Assembly: GCF_014698015.1 (NCBI RefSeq) | Contig: NZ_JACXBS010000002.1 | Location: forward strand, 372,001 to 436,000 | DNA length: 64,000 nucleotides | Origin: Kocuria sp. cx-455 | GTDB lineage: Bacteria; Actinomycetota; Actinomycetes; Actinomycetales; Micrococcaceae | Direction: 5' to 3' | Part shown: positions 19,037 through 29,339 of the stretch, piece by piece | Numbering within the stretch: the stretch's first letter is position 1 | How the letters are laid out: each line of letters starts with the position of its first letter | Notes under the pieces: generated by a model | Databases searched by the model: none | Told to the model about the DNA's origin: nothing | What the model saw: only the letters and a program-made list of their open reading frames with translations | Translations under genes and position numbers: made by a program

Positions 19037-19849
19037 TCAGGATCCACTCACGCGCACCGCCTCGGTGAGCTGGCGTGCCGCCTGCACGATCACTTCCGCG
19101 TGCTTTTGCCCCGGCTGCTTGGAGAGTCGTTCAATGGGGCCGGAAATGGACACGGCGGCAATCACGCGACCGGAAGGTCCGCGCACGGGAGCCGAGACCG
19201 AGGCGATGCCGGGTTCGCGCTCGCCGATGGACTGGGCCCAGCCGCGGCGTCGGACGCCGGCCAGGGTCGTGGCGGAGAACCGGGCGTGGGACAGCCCTTC
19301 GATCAGCCGGGCGTGGTCCTCCCACGCAATCAGGACCTGGGCGGCGGAACCCGCCCTCATGGACAGCTGGGTGCCCACGGGAATGGTGTCACGCAGCCCG
19401 ATGGGCCGTTCCGCGGAGGCCACGCAGACACGCCACTCGCCCTGCCGGCGGAACACCTGCGACGATTCACCGGTGGCGTCACGCAATTGGAGCAGCACGG
19501 GCGCCGACGCCGAAATGAGCCGATCCTCACCGGCCGCGGAGGCGAGTTCGACCACGCGGGAGCCCAGGACGAACCTGCCCTGCACATCACGACCCACAAA
19601 CCGGTGGTGAGCTAGTGCCACGGCCAGGCGATGCACGGTGGGACGCGCGAGCCCGGTGGCTTCCACAAGATCGGCCAGTGATGCGGGGCCGGCCTCCAGG
19701 GCGTCCAGGATCAGCGAGGCCTTGTCGATGACTCCCACGCCGGACGGGGAGAAGGAGGACTCCCCGGGCATGCCGGCACCCGTTCCTCGACCGCCCAGCG
19801 GGGTTCCCAGGGGTGCACCGGTCGGATCCATCGCATCAAGAATGTCCAT
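19037..19849 (-). CDS. IclR family regulator, probable leuCD regulator
   Basis: This 270-residue regulator has a winged HTH ([37 protein letters not shown]) after a ~35-residue glycine-rich N-terminal tail, and a C-terminal IclR effector domain ([51 protein letters not shown]). It is divergent from leuC. That is the arrangement of LtbR, the corynebacterial IclR-type repressor of leuBCD, so a role in repressing leuCD is inferred. The true start could lie further in, since the tail is poorly conserved. Confidence 0.83.
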   Translation of the reverse strand: MDILDAMDPTGAPLGTPLGGRGTGAGMPGESSFSPSGVGVIDKASLILDALEAGPASLADLVEATGLARPTVHRLAVALAHHRFVGRDVQGRFVLGSRVVELASAAGEDRLISASAPVLLQLRDATGESSQVFRRQGEWRVCVASAERPIGLRDTIPVGTQLSMRAGSAAQVLIAWEDHARLIEGLSHARFSATTLAGVRRRGWAQSIGEREPGIASVSAPVRGPSGRVIAAVSISGPIERLSKQPGQKHAEVIVQAARQLTEAVRVSGS

Positions 19850-19864
19850 GTTCTAAGATTGCCG

Positions 19865-19895
19865 TCTCACAATGCGAGAAGCAAGCGAGTACACT
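19865..19895 (+). promoter_or_regulatory. leuCD promoter with probable IclR-type operator
   Basis: An imperfect dyad TCTCACAATGCGAGA (19865-19879) lies just upstream of a TACACT -10 box (19890-19895), about 110 bases before the leuC ATG and 15 bases after the divergent iclR start. The position fits an operator shared by both genes. Confidence 0.5.
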
Positions 19896-20005
19896 GGAAC
19901 TCTTCGCCGGGTCCCGTGGACCATGGAGACAACACAGCGCCGGGCAAACCACGCGCGGCGACTCGCGGCCGGCTCGCCGACGCAGCCATGACCAGGAGAG
20001 TTGAG

Positions 20006-21472
20006 ATGTCACAAACCACCGGAACCCGCTCTGTTGCGCAGGATTCCAGCGCCACCGCGCGCACACTGGCCGAGAAGGTCTGGGCGGACCACCTGGTGCG
20101 CCAGGGGGAGAACGGTCAGCCGGATCTGATCTACATCGACCTCCACCTCGTTCACGAGGTCACCAGCCCCCAGGCCTTCGAGGGCCTGCGCCTGGCCGGG
20201 CGTGGTTTGCGCCGCCCCGATCTGACGATTGCCACCGAAGACCACAACACTCCCACCGAGGACATTTTCTCGACCATCAAGGACGAGACCTCCCGCAAAC
20301 AAATCGACACCCTGCGCGCCAACTGCGAAGAGTTCGGCGTGCGCCTGCATTCCCTGGGAGACGCCGAGCAGGGCATTGTGCACGTGGTGGGCCCGCAGCT
20401 GGGTCTGACCCAGCCGGGGATGACCGTCGTGTGCGGTGACTCCCACACCTCCACCCACGGTGCGTTCGGTGCCCTGGCCTTCGGTATTGGCACGTCAGAG
20501 GTCGAGCACGTCATGGCCACCCAGACCCTGTCGCTGGCGCCGTTCAAGACCATGGCCGTCACGGTGGAGGGCACCCTCAAACCGGGCGTGACCTCCAAGG
20601 ACATCATTCTGGCCGTGATCGCCAAGATCGGCACCGGCGGCGGTCAGGGCTACGTGCTGGAGTACCGCGGTTCGGCCATCCGGTCGCTGTCCATGGAAGC
20701 GCGGATGACCATTTGCAACATGTCCATCGAGGCGGGGGCGCGCGCCGGCATGATCGCCCCGGACCAGACCACGTTCGATTACGTGCAGGGCCGCCCGCAC
20801 GCCCCGCAGGGTGAGGACTGGGATGCGGCGGTCCAGTACTGGAACACTTTGCACACCGATGAGGGCGCGGAGTTCGACAACGAGGTGTTCATCAACGCGG
20901 ACGAGCTGGAGCCGTTCGTCACCTGGGGCACCAACCCCGGCCAGGGTGTTCCGCTGTCCGAAGCCGTCCCGAACCCCGAGGACGCCGGGGACGACAACGC
21001 CAAGGATGCCGCGCGGCGTGCGCTGGACTACATGGGGTTGGAATCCGGTACTCCCATGAAGGACATCGCGGTGGACACCGTGTTCCTGGGCTCGTGCACC
21101 AACTCCCGTATCGAGGACCTGCGGATCGCCGCGGACATCGTGAAGGGACGCACCAAGGCCGAGAACGTGCGCATGATGGTGGTTCCCGGTTCCGCCAAGG
21201 TCCGACTGCAGGCCGAGGCGGAGGGTCTGGACCGGGTGTTCAAGGACTTCGGCGCGGACTGGCGTTTCGCCGGTTGCTCCATGTGCCTGGGCATGAACCC
21301 GGATCAACTGGCACCGGGGGAGCGCTGCGCCTCGACCTCCAACCGCAACTTCGAGGGCCGCCAGGGCAAGGGCGGCCGAACCCACCTGGTCTCACCAGTG
21401 GTTGCCGCGGCAACCGCGGTGCGCGGAACGCTCAGCTCGCCGTCCGATCTGGAATCCGCACCCGCACGCTAA
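20006..21472 (+). CDS. leuC: 3-isopropylmalate dehydratase, large subunit
   Basis: This 488-residue [4Fe-4S] aconitase-family subunit, with LeuD, isomerises 2-isopropylmalate to 3-isopropylmalate. Seen: [54 protein letters not shown] and the cluster cysteines in [14 protein letters not shown] and [15 protein letters not shown] 20006 is chosen because AGGAGAG lies just upstream and the conserved N terminus follows. leuD follows after 58 bases. Confidence 0.97.
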   Translation: MSQTTGTRSVAQDSSATARTLAEKVWADHLVRQGENGQPDLIYIDLHLVHEVTSPQAFEGLRLAGRGLRRPDLTIATEDHNTPTEDIFSTIKDETSRKQIDTLRANCEEFGVRLHSLGDAEQGIVHVVGPQLGLTQPGMTVVCGDSHTSTHGAFGALAFGIGTSEVEHVMATQTLSLAPFKTMAVTVEGTLKPGVTSKDIILAVIAKIGTGGGQGYVLEYRGSAIRSLSMEARMTICNMSIEAGARAGMIAPDQTTFDYVQGRPHAPQGEDWDAAVQYWNTLHTDEGAEFDNEVFINADELEPFVTWGTNPGQGVPLSEAVPNPEDAGDDNAKDAARRALDYMGLESGTPMKDIAVDTVFLGSCTNSRIEDLRIAADIVKGRTKAENVRMMVVPGSAKVRLQAEAEGLDRVFKDFGADWRFAGCSMCLGMNPDQLAPGERCASTSNRNFEGRQGKGGRTHLVSPVVAAATAVRGTLSSPSDLESAPAR

Positions 21473-21530
21473 GTCGTTCGCTGGTGCCCCGCCACAGCGG
21501 GCGGGGCCCGCAACAGTAAAGGACCTCACC

Positions 21531-22130
21531 ATGGAGAAATTCACCACTCACCGCGGTACCGGTGTGCCCCTGAAGCAGTCCAACGTGGACACGGACCAGA
21601 TCATCCCGGCCGTGTACCTCAAGCGCATCACCAAAACCGGCTTTGACGACGCCCTCTTTGCGGGCTGGCGGAAGAATCCGGACTTCGTGCTGAATCAGGA
21701 GGTCTACAAGAACGGTTCCGTCCTGGTGGCCGGCTCGGACTTCGGTACCGGCTCATCGCGTGAGCACGCCGTGTGGGCGCTGCGTGACTACGGCTTCCAC
21801 GTGGTCATTTCCTCCCGTTTTGCTGACATTTTCCGCGGCAACTCGGGTAAGCAGGGTCTGTTGGCCGCCCAGGTGGATCAGTCGGACGTGGAGATGTTGT
21901 GGAAACTCATGGACGAGCAGCCCGGCATTGAGATCGAGGTGGATCTCGAGTCCAAGACCATCACGTGCGACACGGTCACGGTGCCCTTCCAGATCGACGA
22001 CTACACCCGGTGGCGTCTAATGGAAGGTCTTGATGACATTGGTCTCACCCTGCAACACGATGAGGACGTCAAGGCCTACGAACACGGCCGACCGGCCTTC
22101 AAGCCCGTCACGCTCCCGGCAGAAAGCTGA
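21531..22130 (+). CDS. leuD: 3-isopropylmalate dehydratase, small subunit
   Basis: This 199-residue swivel-domain partner of LeuC has [33 protein letters not shown], the substrate-recognition [17 protein letters not shown] and [31 protein letters not shown] precedes the ATG. The length and motifs are normal. Confidence 0.97.
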   Translation: MEKFTTHRGTGVPLKQSNVDTDQIIPAVYLKRITKTGFDDALFAGWRKNPDFVLNQEVYKNGSVLVAGSDFGTGSSREHAVWALRDYGFHVVISSRFADIFRGNSGKQGLLAAQVDQSDVEMLWKLMDEQPGIEIEVDLESKTITCDTVTVPFQIDDYTRWRLMEGLDDIGLTLQHDEDVKAYEHGRPAFKPVTLPAES

Positions 22131-22230
22131 GAACTCCGTGCGATGATCACGCCGCCGACTCGTTAGAATGGGCGGGTTCCGTACCGCGGTGTGCGGCGGG
22201 ACATTAGCTTCCCCCCGAGATCGGTAGGTC

Positions 22231-23550
22231 ATGAGTTCTTTAAGAATCACCGGCGGAGTCCCGCTGTCAGGTCAGGTCACCGTGCGCGGAGCCAAGAACC
22301 TGGTTCCCAAGGCCATGGTCGCTGCGCTGCTCGGTTCCACGCCGTCGGTGCTCGGTAACGTTCCCGACATCAAGGACGTTGCCGTGGTGACGAATCTTCT
22401 CACCCTGCACGGGGTCACGGTCACCCGCGACGGCGCCGACGGCGTTCTGAGCCTTGACCCTTCCAACGTCACCCGGGCGCGCCACGCGGATATCGACGCT
22501 CACGCGGGGGATTCCCGGATTCCGATCCTGCTGTGCGGACCGCTGCTGCATGCCCTGGGTGAGGCATTCATCCCGGACCTGGGAGGCTGCCGCATCGGCG
22601 ACCGACCCATCAACTACCACTTGGAAGTGCTGCGTAATTTCGGTGCCCGCGTGGAGAAGCTGGAATCCGGCATCCGCATGAGCGCACCGCACGGGCTGCA
22701 GGGCGCCAAGATCGATCTGCCGTACCCGTCCGTGGGCGCCACCGAGCAGGTGCTGCTCACCGCAACCCGCGCGGAGGGTCACACCGAGCTGCGCGGCGCC
22801 GCGACCGAGCCCGAGATCATGGACCTGATCGCCATCCTGCAGAAGATGGGTGCGATCATCACGGTGCAGACCGACCGGGTCATCCGGATCGAGGGTGTCC
22901 CCGAGCTGCGCGGCTACAGGCACCGTGCGTTGCCGGATCGGATCGAAGCCGCGTCCTGGGGGTCGGCGGCGCTGGCCACCGGCGGAGACATCCTGGTGGC
23001 AGGGGCCAAGCAATCGGACATGATGGCCTTCCTCAACACCTACCGGAAACTGGGCGGCGGCCTGGACATTCAGGACGAAGGTATCCGTTTCTACCACCCG
23101 GGCGGCGACCTCAACCCCCTCATTGTGGAAACCAATGTGCACCCCGGGTTCATGACCGACTGGCAGCAACCACTGGTGGTCGCCCTCACCCAGGCCAATG
23201 GTGTGTCGATCGTGCACGAGACCGTGTACGAGAACCGCTTCGGGTTCACCCGCGCCCTCAACCGCATGGGCGCCAACATCCAACTGCACCGCGAGTGCCT
23301 GGGTTCCGTGCCCTGCCGTTTCGGTCAGCGCAACTTCCTGCACTCCGCCGTGATCTCCGGACCCACCCCGTTGAAGGCCACGGACATCAACATTCCCGAC
23401 CTGCGCGGTGGATTCTCGCACCTGATCGCGGCCATGGCGGCGGACGGTGTCTCCCACGTGACCGGTATCGAGCTGATCAAACGCGGCTACGAGCACTTCA
23501 CCGATAAGCTGGCGGGACTGGGCGCGGATTTCGATCTCGAAGAACGCTGA
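22231..23550 (+). CDS. murA: UDP-N-acetylglucosamine 1-carboxyvinyltransferase
   Basis: This 439-residue enoylpyruvate transferase makes the first committed step of peptidoglycan synthesis, from PEP and UDP-GlcNAc. Seen: the GAKNLVPKAMVAALL substrate loop with the catalytic Lys, and GGCRIGDRPINYH, which carries the loop cysteine that fosfomycin alkylates. Later motifs are YPSVGATEQVLLTA and IPDLRGGFSHLIAAMAADG. TAGAAT at about 22165 is the likely -10 box and GATCGGTAGGTC precedes the ATG. It heads a run of envelope genes (plsC, gpsA, ddl). Confidence 0.96.
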   Translation: MSSLRITGGVPLSGQVTVRGAKNLVPKAMVAALLGSTPSVLGNVPDIKDVAVVTNLLTLHGVTVTRDGADGVLSLDPSNVTRARHADIDAHAGDSRIPILLCGPLLHALGEAFIPDLGGCRIGDRPINYHLEVLRNFGARVEKLESGIRMSAPHGLQGAKIDLPYPSVGATEQVLLTATRAEGHTELRGAATEPEIMDLIAILQKMGAIITVQTDRVIRIEGVPELRGYRHRALPDRIEAASWGSAALATGGDILVAGAKQSDMMAFLNTYRKLGGGLDIQDEGIRFYHPGGDLNPLIVETNVHPGFMTDWQQPLVVALTQANGVSIVHETVYENRFGFTRALNRMGANIQLHRECLGSVPCRFGQRNFLHSAVISGPTPLKATDINIPDLRGGFSHLIAAMAADGVSHVTGIELIKRGYEHFTDKLAGLGADFDLEER

Positions 23551-23606
23551 GGTGGCCTTGGCCCAGCGAGTATCTGTCACGAGCGGTGTAGGGAGAGAAT
23601 GCTCGA

Positions 23607-24350
23607 GTGAGTAGAACGTCGCAGCGGTCCACGTACCGGATTCTGGCCGGGATCGCCATTCCCGTCTACCGCTTGGTCGCCAGGATTTCCTGGCGCGGGA
23701 CCGAGAACTTTCCGGCCTCCGGCGGGTTCGTGGTCGCGGCCAACCATCTCACGGAGATCGACCCCATCACGGTGGCGTACCCGGTCTACAAGTCCGGCAT
23801 CATGCCCCGGTTCCTGGCCAAGGAATCCCTGTTCCGTGTGCCCGTCCTGGGATGGTTGCTCTCACACATCGGCATGGTGCCCGTCTATCGCGGGACCACC
23901 CGCGCCAAGGATTCCCTGGAGGCAGCTTTCGCCGAACTCAAGGACGGCGGCGCCATTCTGGTCTACCCGGAGGGCACCGTGACCCTCGACCCCCGCATGT
24001 GGCCCATGCGAGCCCACACGGGTGCGGCCCGGTTGTCCCTGCAGGGGCAGGTTCCCGTGGTGCCGCTTGCGCACTGGGGTGACCAGGATGTGCTGTACCG
24101 TGACCCGCAGGGTCACCGGACGGTCAACCTGTTCCCGCCCAAGAGGGTCCGCGTGATCATTGGGGAACCGCTGCAGCCGCGGGAGCTCCTGCGCCCCGGC
24201 AAACAGCCCACGGACCACCCGACGGCGGAGGACCTCACGTACGCGACCGCCGCGATCATGGACCGGATCACCGATCTGGTGGCCGAGTTGCGCGGTGAAC
24301 AGGCACCCGAGTCCCGCTTTGATCCCCGCGCCCGCAAGGAATCTTCATGA
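23607..24350 (+). CDS. plsC: 1-acyl-sn-glycerol-3-phosphate acyltransferase
   Basis: This 247-residue membrane-associated acyltransferase makes phosphatidate from lysophosphatidate. Seen: the catalytic NHxxxxD motif ANHLTEIDPI near residues 46-55, the acyl-phosphate site MVPVYRGTTRAKDSL, and the YPEGTVT motif. GTG start with GGGAGAG upstream. Its stop overlaps the start of gpsA by 4 bases, so glycerophospholipid steps are coupled. Confidence 0.93.
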   Translation: MSRTSQRSTYRILAGIAIPVYRLVARISWRGTENFPASGGFVVAANHLTEIDPITVAYPVYKSGIMPRFLAKESLFRVPVLGWLLSHIGMVPVYRGTTRAKDSLEAAFAELKDGGAILVYPEGTVTLDPRMWPMRAHTGAARLSLQGQVPVVPLAHWGDQDVLYRDPQGHRTVNLFPPKRVRVIIGEPLQPRELLRPGKQPTDHPTAEDLTYATAAIMDRITDLVAELRGEQAPESRFDPRARKESS

Positions 24351-25492
24351 ACGTCTCGACCGGCCGTCCGATCGATCGCGAGGCACCCCCGGAGGCCGCC
24401 GCGGCGTCGTCGTTGACGGCCCTGGCCGAGGAACCCAACGGCCCGAGCAAGATCGCGGTGCTGGGCGCGGGCTCGTGGGGCACCACCTTCGCCAAGGTCC
24501 TCGCCGACGCCGCCCGGGATGCGGGTGCCGAACGCACCGTCCACCTGTGGGGCCGTGATCACGAGGCAATGAACCGGGTCCGCGAGACCGGCCGCAACGA
24601 GCGGTATGTGCCGGACATCGATCTGCCGCGTGAGATCCATGTCACCTCTGATCTGGGGGAAGCTCTCAGCGGGGCGCGGCTGGTGGTGGCCGCCATTCCC
24701 GCTCAATCCCTGCGCGCCCAACTCGGCGCGGTGGCGGAATTCATTGATCCGGACGCGGTGGTGCTGTCGTTGGCCAAAGGCCTGGAATCCGCGACCGGAC
24801 TGCGCATGACGGAGGTCATCGCCCAGGCTCTGGGCGAGCGCGCGGGCGGTGGTCGTGATCGGTGGGCGCGCCGTTCCTGCGTGCTGTCCGGCCCGAACCT
24901 GGCCATGGAAATTGCGCGGGAAGAGCCCACGGCCTCCGTGGTGGCGGCCCCCGAGCTGACCACCGCGGCGTGGGTGGCCCGTTGCTGCGCGGCACCCTAC
25001 TTCCGGCCGTACACGAATACCGACGTCACCGGCACCGAGATCGGTGGTCTGGTGAAGAACGTGATCGCCCTGTGCGTGGGCATCTGCGACGGCCGCGGCT
25101 ACGGCGACAATTCCAAGGCCTCCGTGATGACTCGCGGACTGGCCGAAACCACCCGTCTGGCCCTGGCGCTGGGAGGGGAGCTGACCACATTGTCCGGGTT
25201 GTCCGGCATGGGCGACCTGGTCGCCACGTGCTCGTCCTCGCTGTCCAGGAACCACACTGCGGGTAGGCTGCTGGGTTCGGGACTGACTGTGTCCCAGGTC
25301 CAGGACGCCATGACTCAGACCGCGGAGGCCATTAGATCCGCCCCCGCCGTGCTGGCTCTGGCCCAAGAACACGGCGTGGAAATGCCCATCACCGAGGCGG
25401 TGGTGGGTGTGCTGCGCGGTGACATCCCGGTGGATCAGCTGGCACCCAAGCTGCTCGGCCGAGACCTCAAATCCGAAGGGAACAGCGCATGA
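24347..25492 (+). CDS. gpsA: Glycerol-3-phosphate dehydrogenase [NAD(P)+]
   Basis: This 381-residue enzyme makes sn-glycerol-3-phosphate for phospholipids. Seen: the Rossmann motif VLGAGSWGTTFAKVLADAA near residue 42, SLAKGLE, LSGPNLAMEIAREEPTAS, the catalytic Lys in LVKNVIALCVGICDG and RGLAETTRLALALGG. The N-terminal 40 residues are an extension relative to most homologues, so an internal start is possible. It overlaps plsC and ddl by 4 bases on each side. Confidence 0.95.
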   Translation: MNVSTGRPIDREAPPEAAAASSLTALAEEPNGPSKIAVLGAGSWGTTFAKVLADAARDAGAERTVHLWGRDHEAMNRVRETGRNERYVPDIDLPREIHVTSDLGEALSGARLVVAAIPAQSLRAQLGAVAEFIDPDAVVLSLAKGLESATGLRMTEVIAQALGERAGGGRDRWARRSCVLSGPNLAMEIAREEPTASVVAAPELTTAAWVARCCAAPYFRPYTNTDVTGTEIGGLVKNVIALCVGICDGRGYGDNSKASVMTRGLAETTRLALALGGELTTLSGLSGMGDLVATCSSSLSRNHTAGRLLGSGLTVSQVQDAMTQTAEAIRSAPAVLALAQEHGVEMPITEAVVGVLRGDIPVDQLAPKLLGRDLKSEGNSA

Positions 25493-26652
25493 TGAACACG
25501 GCGGAGGACGCTCAAGGAACTGCGGAGGGGGTCGGCGCGGCCGGTAAACCCTGCGTGGCCGTGGTGTTCGGAGGCCGTTCCTCCGAACATTCGGTGTCCT
25601 TGATCACCGCCCGTTCGGTGCTGCGTGCCATCAATCGTGATCGGTGGGACGTGGTGAGCGTGGGCATCTCCACCGATGGCACCTGGTTCCTGTTTTCGCA
25701 GGAGGAACTGGAGAGCCTTCTGGACAGCCAGCCCATGGCCGTATTGCCCGTGGGCGAGAAACGAGTGACCCTGCCGTTGCAAGTGGGGGAGAACGAGTTG
25801 CTCATCCACGGGTGCGGGACCGAAGGGGGCGCACTGTCGCGGGGCCGTCACATCGACGCCGTGTTCCCGCTGCTGCACGGGCCGTTCGGTGAGGACGGCA
25901 CCCTGCAGGGTCTGCTGGAGCTGGCCGATCTGCCGTACGTGGGCTGCGGTGTCTCGGCCTCGGCCATCGGCATGGACAAGCACTTCATGAAGGTCGCCTT
26001 CGAAGCCGCCGGGCTGGAGGTTGGCCCCTACACCGTGGTCCACAACCGCGACTGGTTGACCAATCCGGAGCGGGTCCGTGAGAACGTGGCGGCATTGGGT
26101 TTCCCCGTGTTCGTCAAGCCCGCACGTGCGGGTTCCTCGTTCGGGATCACCCGTGTGGACAGGACCGAAGACCTCGACGCCGCAATCGAGACCGCTCGCG
26201 AGCACGACCTGAAGCTCGTGATCGAAGCGGGGATCGACGGCCGTGAAATCGAGTGCGCCGTGCTGGGTGCTCACGAGTGGTCCGCGCCCCGTGCGTCCCT
26301 GCCCGGTGAGATCGAGGTTCAGGGTCATGACTTCTACGACTTCGAGGCCAAGTACGTGGTGGACGACGGCGCCCGGCTGTCCTGCCCGGCGAATCTGCCC
26401 GAGGATGTGATCGAGACCCTGCGGGAGAGGGCAGTCGTGGCATTCGACGCCATTGACGGTGAAGGACTCTCGCGCTGCGATTTCTTTGTCACGCCCGATC
26501 ACCGGGTGATCATCAATGAGATCAACACGATGCCCGGGTTCACCCCGATTTCCATGTACCCGCGGATGTGGGCGGCCTCCGGTTTGGAGTATCCGGATCT
26601 GATTGATGAGCTGATTTCACTGGCGCTCGAACGCCCCGTGGGACTGCGCTGA
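25489..26652 (+). CDS. ddl: D-alanine--D-alanine ligase
   Basis: This 387-residue ATP-grasp ligase makes the D-Ala-D-Ala dipeptide of peptidoglycan. Seen: VVFGGRSSEHSVSLITARSV, LHGPFGEDGTLQGLLE, PYVGCGVSASAIGMDKHFMK, FVKPARAGSSFGITRV and the metal/ATP motif FFVTPDHRVIINEINTMPGF. An ~18-residue N-terminal tail precedes the conserved core. Its start overlaps gpsA. Confidence 0.95.
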   Translation: MMNTAEDAQGTAEGVGAAGKPCVAVVFGGRSSEHSVSLITARSVLRAINRDRWDVVSVGISTDGTWFLFSQEELESLLDSQPMAVLPVGEKRVTLPLQVGENELLIHGCGTEGGALSRGRHIDAVFPLLHGPFGEDGTLQGLLELADLPYVGCGVSASAIGMDKHFMKVAFEAAGLEVGPYTVVHNRDWLTNPERVRENVAALGFPVFVKPARAGSSFGITRVDRTEDLDAAIETAREHDLKLVIEAGIDGREIECAVLGAHEWSAPRASLPGEIEVQGHDFYDFEAKYVVDDGARLSCPANLPEDVIETLRERAVVAFDAIDGEGLSRCDFFVTPDHRVIINEINTMPGFTPISMYPRMWAASGLEYPDLIDELISLALERPVGLR

Positions 26653-26705
26653 GCACTCCGCGCGTCGATCGCCGACCGTCCCGGGTCCCCGTGGCCCGTC
26701 GTGGG

Positions 26706-27242
26706 TCAGGGGGTGCTCTGCGCGTCCAGGGTGTCGGCCACGGACAGGCACGCATTTTGCTGGGGGATCTGCGCCACCGCGCTGCTGGCCTCCACGATCA
26801 CGGTGGATGACGGAACACGACCGGTGTCGAAGAGCATCTCCACGGCGGGGGAGCGACCGTAGCTGACGGCTCGCCACTGGTTCTCCTGACCCTCCACCTC
26901 GGAGATGAGCCAGTCCACTCCGTTGACATTGGTGCACGGATCCGTGGTGGGAGCCGGCGGCTCCACTCCGCAGCGCACAATCACGCCCGAGGGATCACCG
27001 TAGGCCGTGGTGCCCTGGCTGGTGGTGGCCCGCTGGTCCAAATCGCCCATGGTCTCGGGCATGGCCAGCATGGCGGAAGCGCACGCGGGATCGGTATTAT
27101 TCGGGGCTCCCTCGACCGTCACGGGGGAGCCACAGCCGGTGAGCAGCAAAGCCCCCAGTGTCATGGTCGTCAGTGCCGCGCGGCGGGTGGGAATGGGGAG
27201 TCCGTGGGATCCGTCCTGGGTGCGCACGCGGGAGAAGAACAT
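26706..27242 (-). CDS. DUF3515 family lipoprotein
   Basis: This 178-residue secreted lipoprotein belongs to an actinobacterial family of unknown function. Seen: a signal peptide ending in the lipobox LLLTGCGS (Cys near residue 38), then CASAMLAMPETMGDLDQRAT, RCGVEPPAPTTDPC and VEMLFDTGRVPSSTVI. Several paired cysteines suggest disulfides outside the cell. It is divergent from thiL and lies beside ddl, an order common in the group. It may have an envelope role, which is inference from context only. Confidence 0.8.
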   Translation of the reverse strand: MFFSRVRTQDGSHGLPIPTRRAALTTMTLGALLLTGCGSPVTVEGAPNNTDPACASAMLAMPETMGDLDQRATTSQGTTAYGDPSGVIVRCGVEPPAPTTDPCTNVNGVDWLISEVEGQENQWRAVSYGRSPAVEMLFDTGRVPSSTVIVEASSAVAQIPQQNACLSVADTLDAQSTP

Positions 27243-27313
27243 GATCTCCACTGTAGACGCGCTGACCGGGTGGCCTCTGCGAAGCCGGGTGTGCCGCTCG
27301 TTACGCTGAACCC

Positions 27314-28387
27314 ATGACCGTTTCTCCCACTCCGACCCCCGCAGCCACGGTGGAGCAGGTCTCCGAATCCGAGCTGTTGAAGGCGTTCCTCCCGCTGGCC
27401 AGGACCTCGTCACCCTACGTCGAGGTGGGCCCCGGTGACGACTGCGCCGTGGTGGCGGTTCCACAAGGGCGAGTGGTCATCACCACCGACACGCAGGTGG
27501 TGGATCAGGATTTCCGGGTGCGCTGGCCCAACGGTTACGAGACCACGGGAGCGGACACCGCACACAAGTGCGCCGCTCAGAACCTCGCGGACATCGCGTC
27601 CATGGGAGCGGTTCCCACGTCCATGGTCGTGTCGCTGACCCTGCCCGGGGACACCCCCGTGCGCTGGGTGCGGGATTTCGCCACCGGGCTGACGGAAGCC
27701 TTCGTGCGGCTCGGTGCCGCGGACTGCGCCCTGGTGGGTGGGGACCTGGGGCGCGGCCGAGAACTGTCCGTCACCGCAACGGTGCTGGGGGTCATGGAAC
27801 ACGGGGATCCCGTACTGCGCTCGGGAGCGGGCGCGGGCGGAACGGTGGTGCACGCGGGCGTTCTCGGACACGCCGCCGCCGGGCTCTGCTCGCTGGAAGC
27901 CCCTCCCCGCAGCGGCTGGGATCGCCGGCCCCGGGACGAGCGGCGAGAGCTCGAACGAGCACAATTGCGCCCGCATGCCCCGATCACGGCGGGGCCACGG
28001 GCCGCGCGAGCGGGAGCGAGCGCCATGATCGACATCTCCGACGGGCTGTTGCGGGATGCCGGCCGCGTGGCCCGAGCGAGCGGCGTCGTGATCGATCTGG
28101 ATCCGGAAGCGCTCGGGAAGGATGCGGCGATGCTGGACGCCGCGGGTCACGCCGCGGGCGTGGACCCGTGGCGCTGGGTGCTGACCGGCGGCGAGGATCA
28201 CGGTTTGCTCGCCGTGGTTGCCCCCGATGTTCAGCTTCCCCCGGGGATGCGTGCGATAGGCTCGTGTGCGCCCGCAGACCGCCGACAGGCGTTCCCCGGT
28301 GACAGTGCCGTCACCATTGCCGGGCAGGATCCGAGCCAATGGCTGGGCTACGACGTGGGTGAAGGATGGGATCATTTTGAGCCATAA
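27314..28387 (+). CDS. thiL: Thiamine-monophosphate kinase
   Basis: This 357-residue PurM-fold kinase makes thiamine diphosphate from the monophosphate. Seen: VGPGDDCAVVAVPQGRVVITTD near residue 38, AAQNLADIASMGAVPTSMV, CALVGGDLGRG, SAMIDISDGLLRDAGRVA and VLTGGEDHGLLAVV, all hallmarks of ThiL. TACGCT at 27302-27307 ends 6 bases before the ATG, so it may be leaderless. It is followed by the DAK2 protein and recG in a tightly packed unit. Confidence 0.94.
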   Translation: MTVSPTPTPAATVEQVSESELLKAFLPLARTSSPYVEVGPGDDCAVVAVPQGRVVITTDTQVVDQDFRVRWPNGYETTGADTAHKCAAQNLADIASMGAVPTSMVVSLTLPGDTPVRWVRDFATGLTEAFVRLGAADCALVGGDLGRGRELSVTATVLGVMEHGDPVLRSGAGAGGTVVHAGVLGHAAAGLCSLEAPPRSGWDRRPRDERRELERAQLRPHAPITAGPRAARAGASAMIDISDGLLRDAGRVARASGVVIDLDPEALGKDAAMLDAAGHAAGVDPWRWVLTGGEDHGLLAVVAPDVQLPPGMRAIGSCAPADRRQAFPGDSAVTIAGQDPSQWLGYDVGEGWDHFEP

Positions 28388-29339
28388 GGGAGGCTCTACC
28401 GTATCGGCGGTGCGCGACTGGTTGGATTCCGCGCACCGTGCCCTCACGGAGCACACCGAGGTGCTCAACGATCTTAATGTCTTCCCCGTGGCCGATTCGG
28501 ACACCGGCGTCAATCTCAGCACCACGGTGGGTTATGCGACCGAGGCGGCGCAGCTGATCGAGGGCAATGACATCGGCGAGTTGCTCCACCATGCAGGCCG
28601 CACCGCTATGGAAGAGGCCCGCGGGAACTCGGGCCTCCTGATGGCCTTGACGTTGACGGCCATGGGAACTTCTCTCGAAGGATCCACGCGGGTCACCGCC
28701 GGCGGACTACGCGATGCGTTCTCCGCCGCCCAGGTGCGCTGCTGGTCGGCCCTCACCGATCCGGTGGAGGGAACCATGATTTCCGTTCTCGACGCCGTGA
28801 GCGAGGTGTCTCTTCCCGAGAACTCGCAGGACGGCTCCAATCAGCAGCTCTCCGACTGGCTGGACCTGGTGATCGCAAGAGGGAGCAACGCGGTGATCGA
28901 CACGGTGGAGCAACTGCCGGTGCTGCACGAACGCGGCACCGTGGATTCCGGTGCGTTGGGCATGTTGATCGTGCTGGTCGAGCTCAGGGCGGCCCTGACC
29001 GGCGACGAGCAGCGATACAACCCGGTCCCGGGCATCCTCCGTGACTACTCAGACCACACCGGATACCAGGACAAGCATGATTGTGAGGGTTTCGAGGTCA
29101 TGTGCACCGTGAAACTCTCCGCCCTGGACGCCGCCGAGCTGCGCCACGAACTGGACAGCGCCGGGGACAGCGTGTTGGTCAGCGCGGTGAGTGAAGCGGA
29201 CAACGACGAATACACGTGGCGCGTTCACGTGCACATCGCGGACCCCGAGGAAGCACTCACGCTCATGCGCGCCCGCGGGCACGCTGTCAACGTGAGCGTG
29301 ACATCGCTGGGATCCGACGACAACCGGGTTTCCCCGTGA
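28377..29339 (+). CDS. DAK2 domain protein, FakA-like
   Basis: This ~320-residue protein has the phosphate-binding DAK2 signature LNDLNVFPVADSDTGVNLS near residues 24-42 and ARGNSGLLMALTL, as in the kinase FakA that phosphorylates fatty acids bound to FakB. It is shorter than typical FakA (about 550 residues), stopping after part of the middle region. TTG 28377 is chosen, overlapping the thiL stop and preceded by AAGGA; GTG 28359 is an alternative. The stop overlaps the recG start (GTGA). Function in this lineage is not established. Confidence 0.75.
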   Translation: MSHKGGSTVSAVRDWLDSAHRALTEHTEVLNDLNVFPVADSDTGVNLSTTVGYATEAAQLIEGNDIGELLHHAGRTAMEEARGNSGLLMALTLTAMGTSLEGSTRVTAGGLRDAFSAAQVRCWSALTDPVEGTMISVLDAVSEVSLPENSQDGSNQQLSDWLDLVIARGSNAVIDTVEQLPVLHERGTVDSGALGMLIVLVELRAALTGDEQRYNPVPGILRDYSDHTGYQDKHDCEGFEVMCTVKLSALDAAELRHELDSAGDSVLVSAVSEADNDEYTWRVHVHIADPEEALTLMRARGHAVNVSVTSLGSDDNRVSP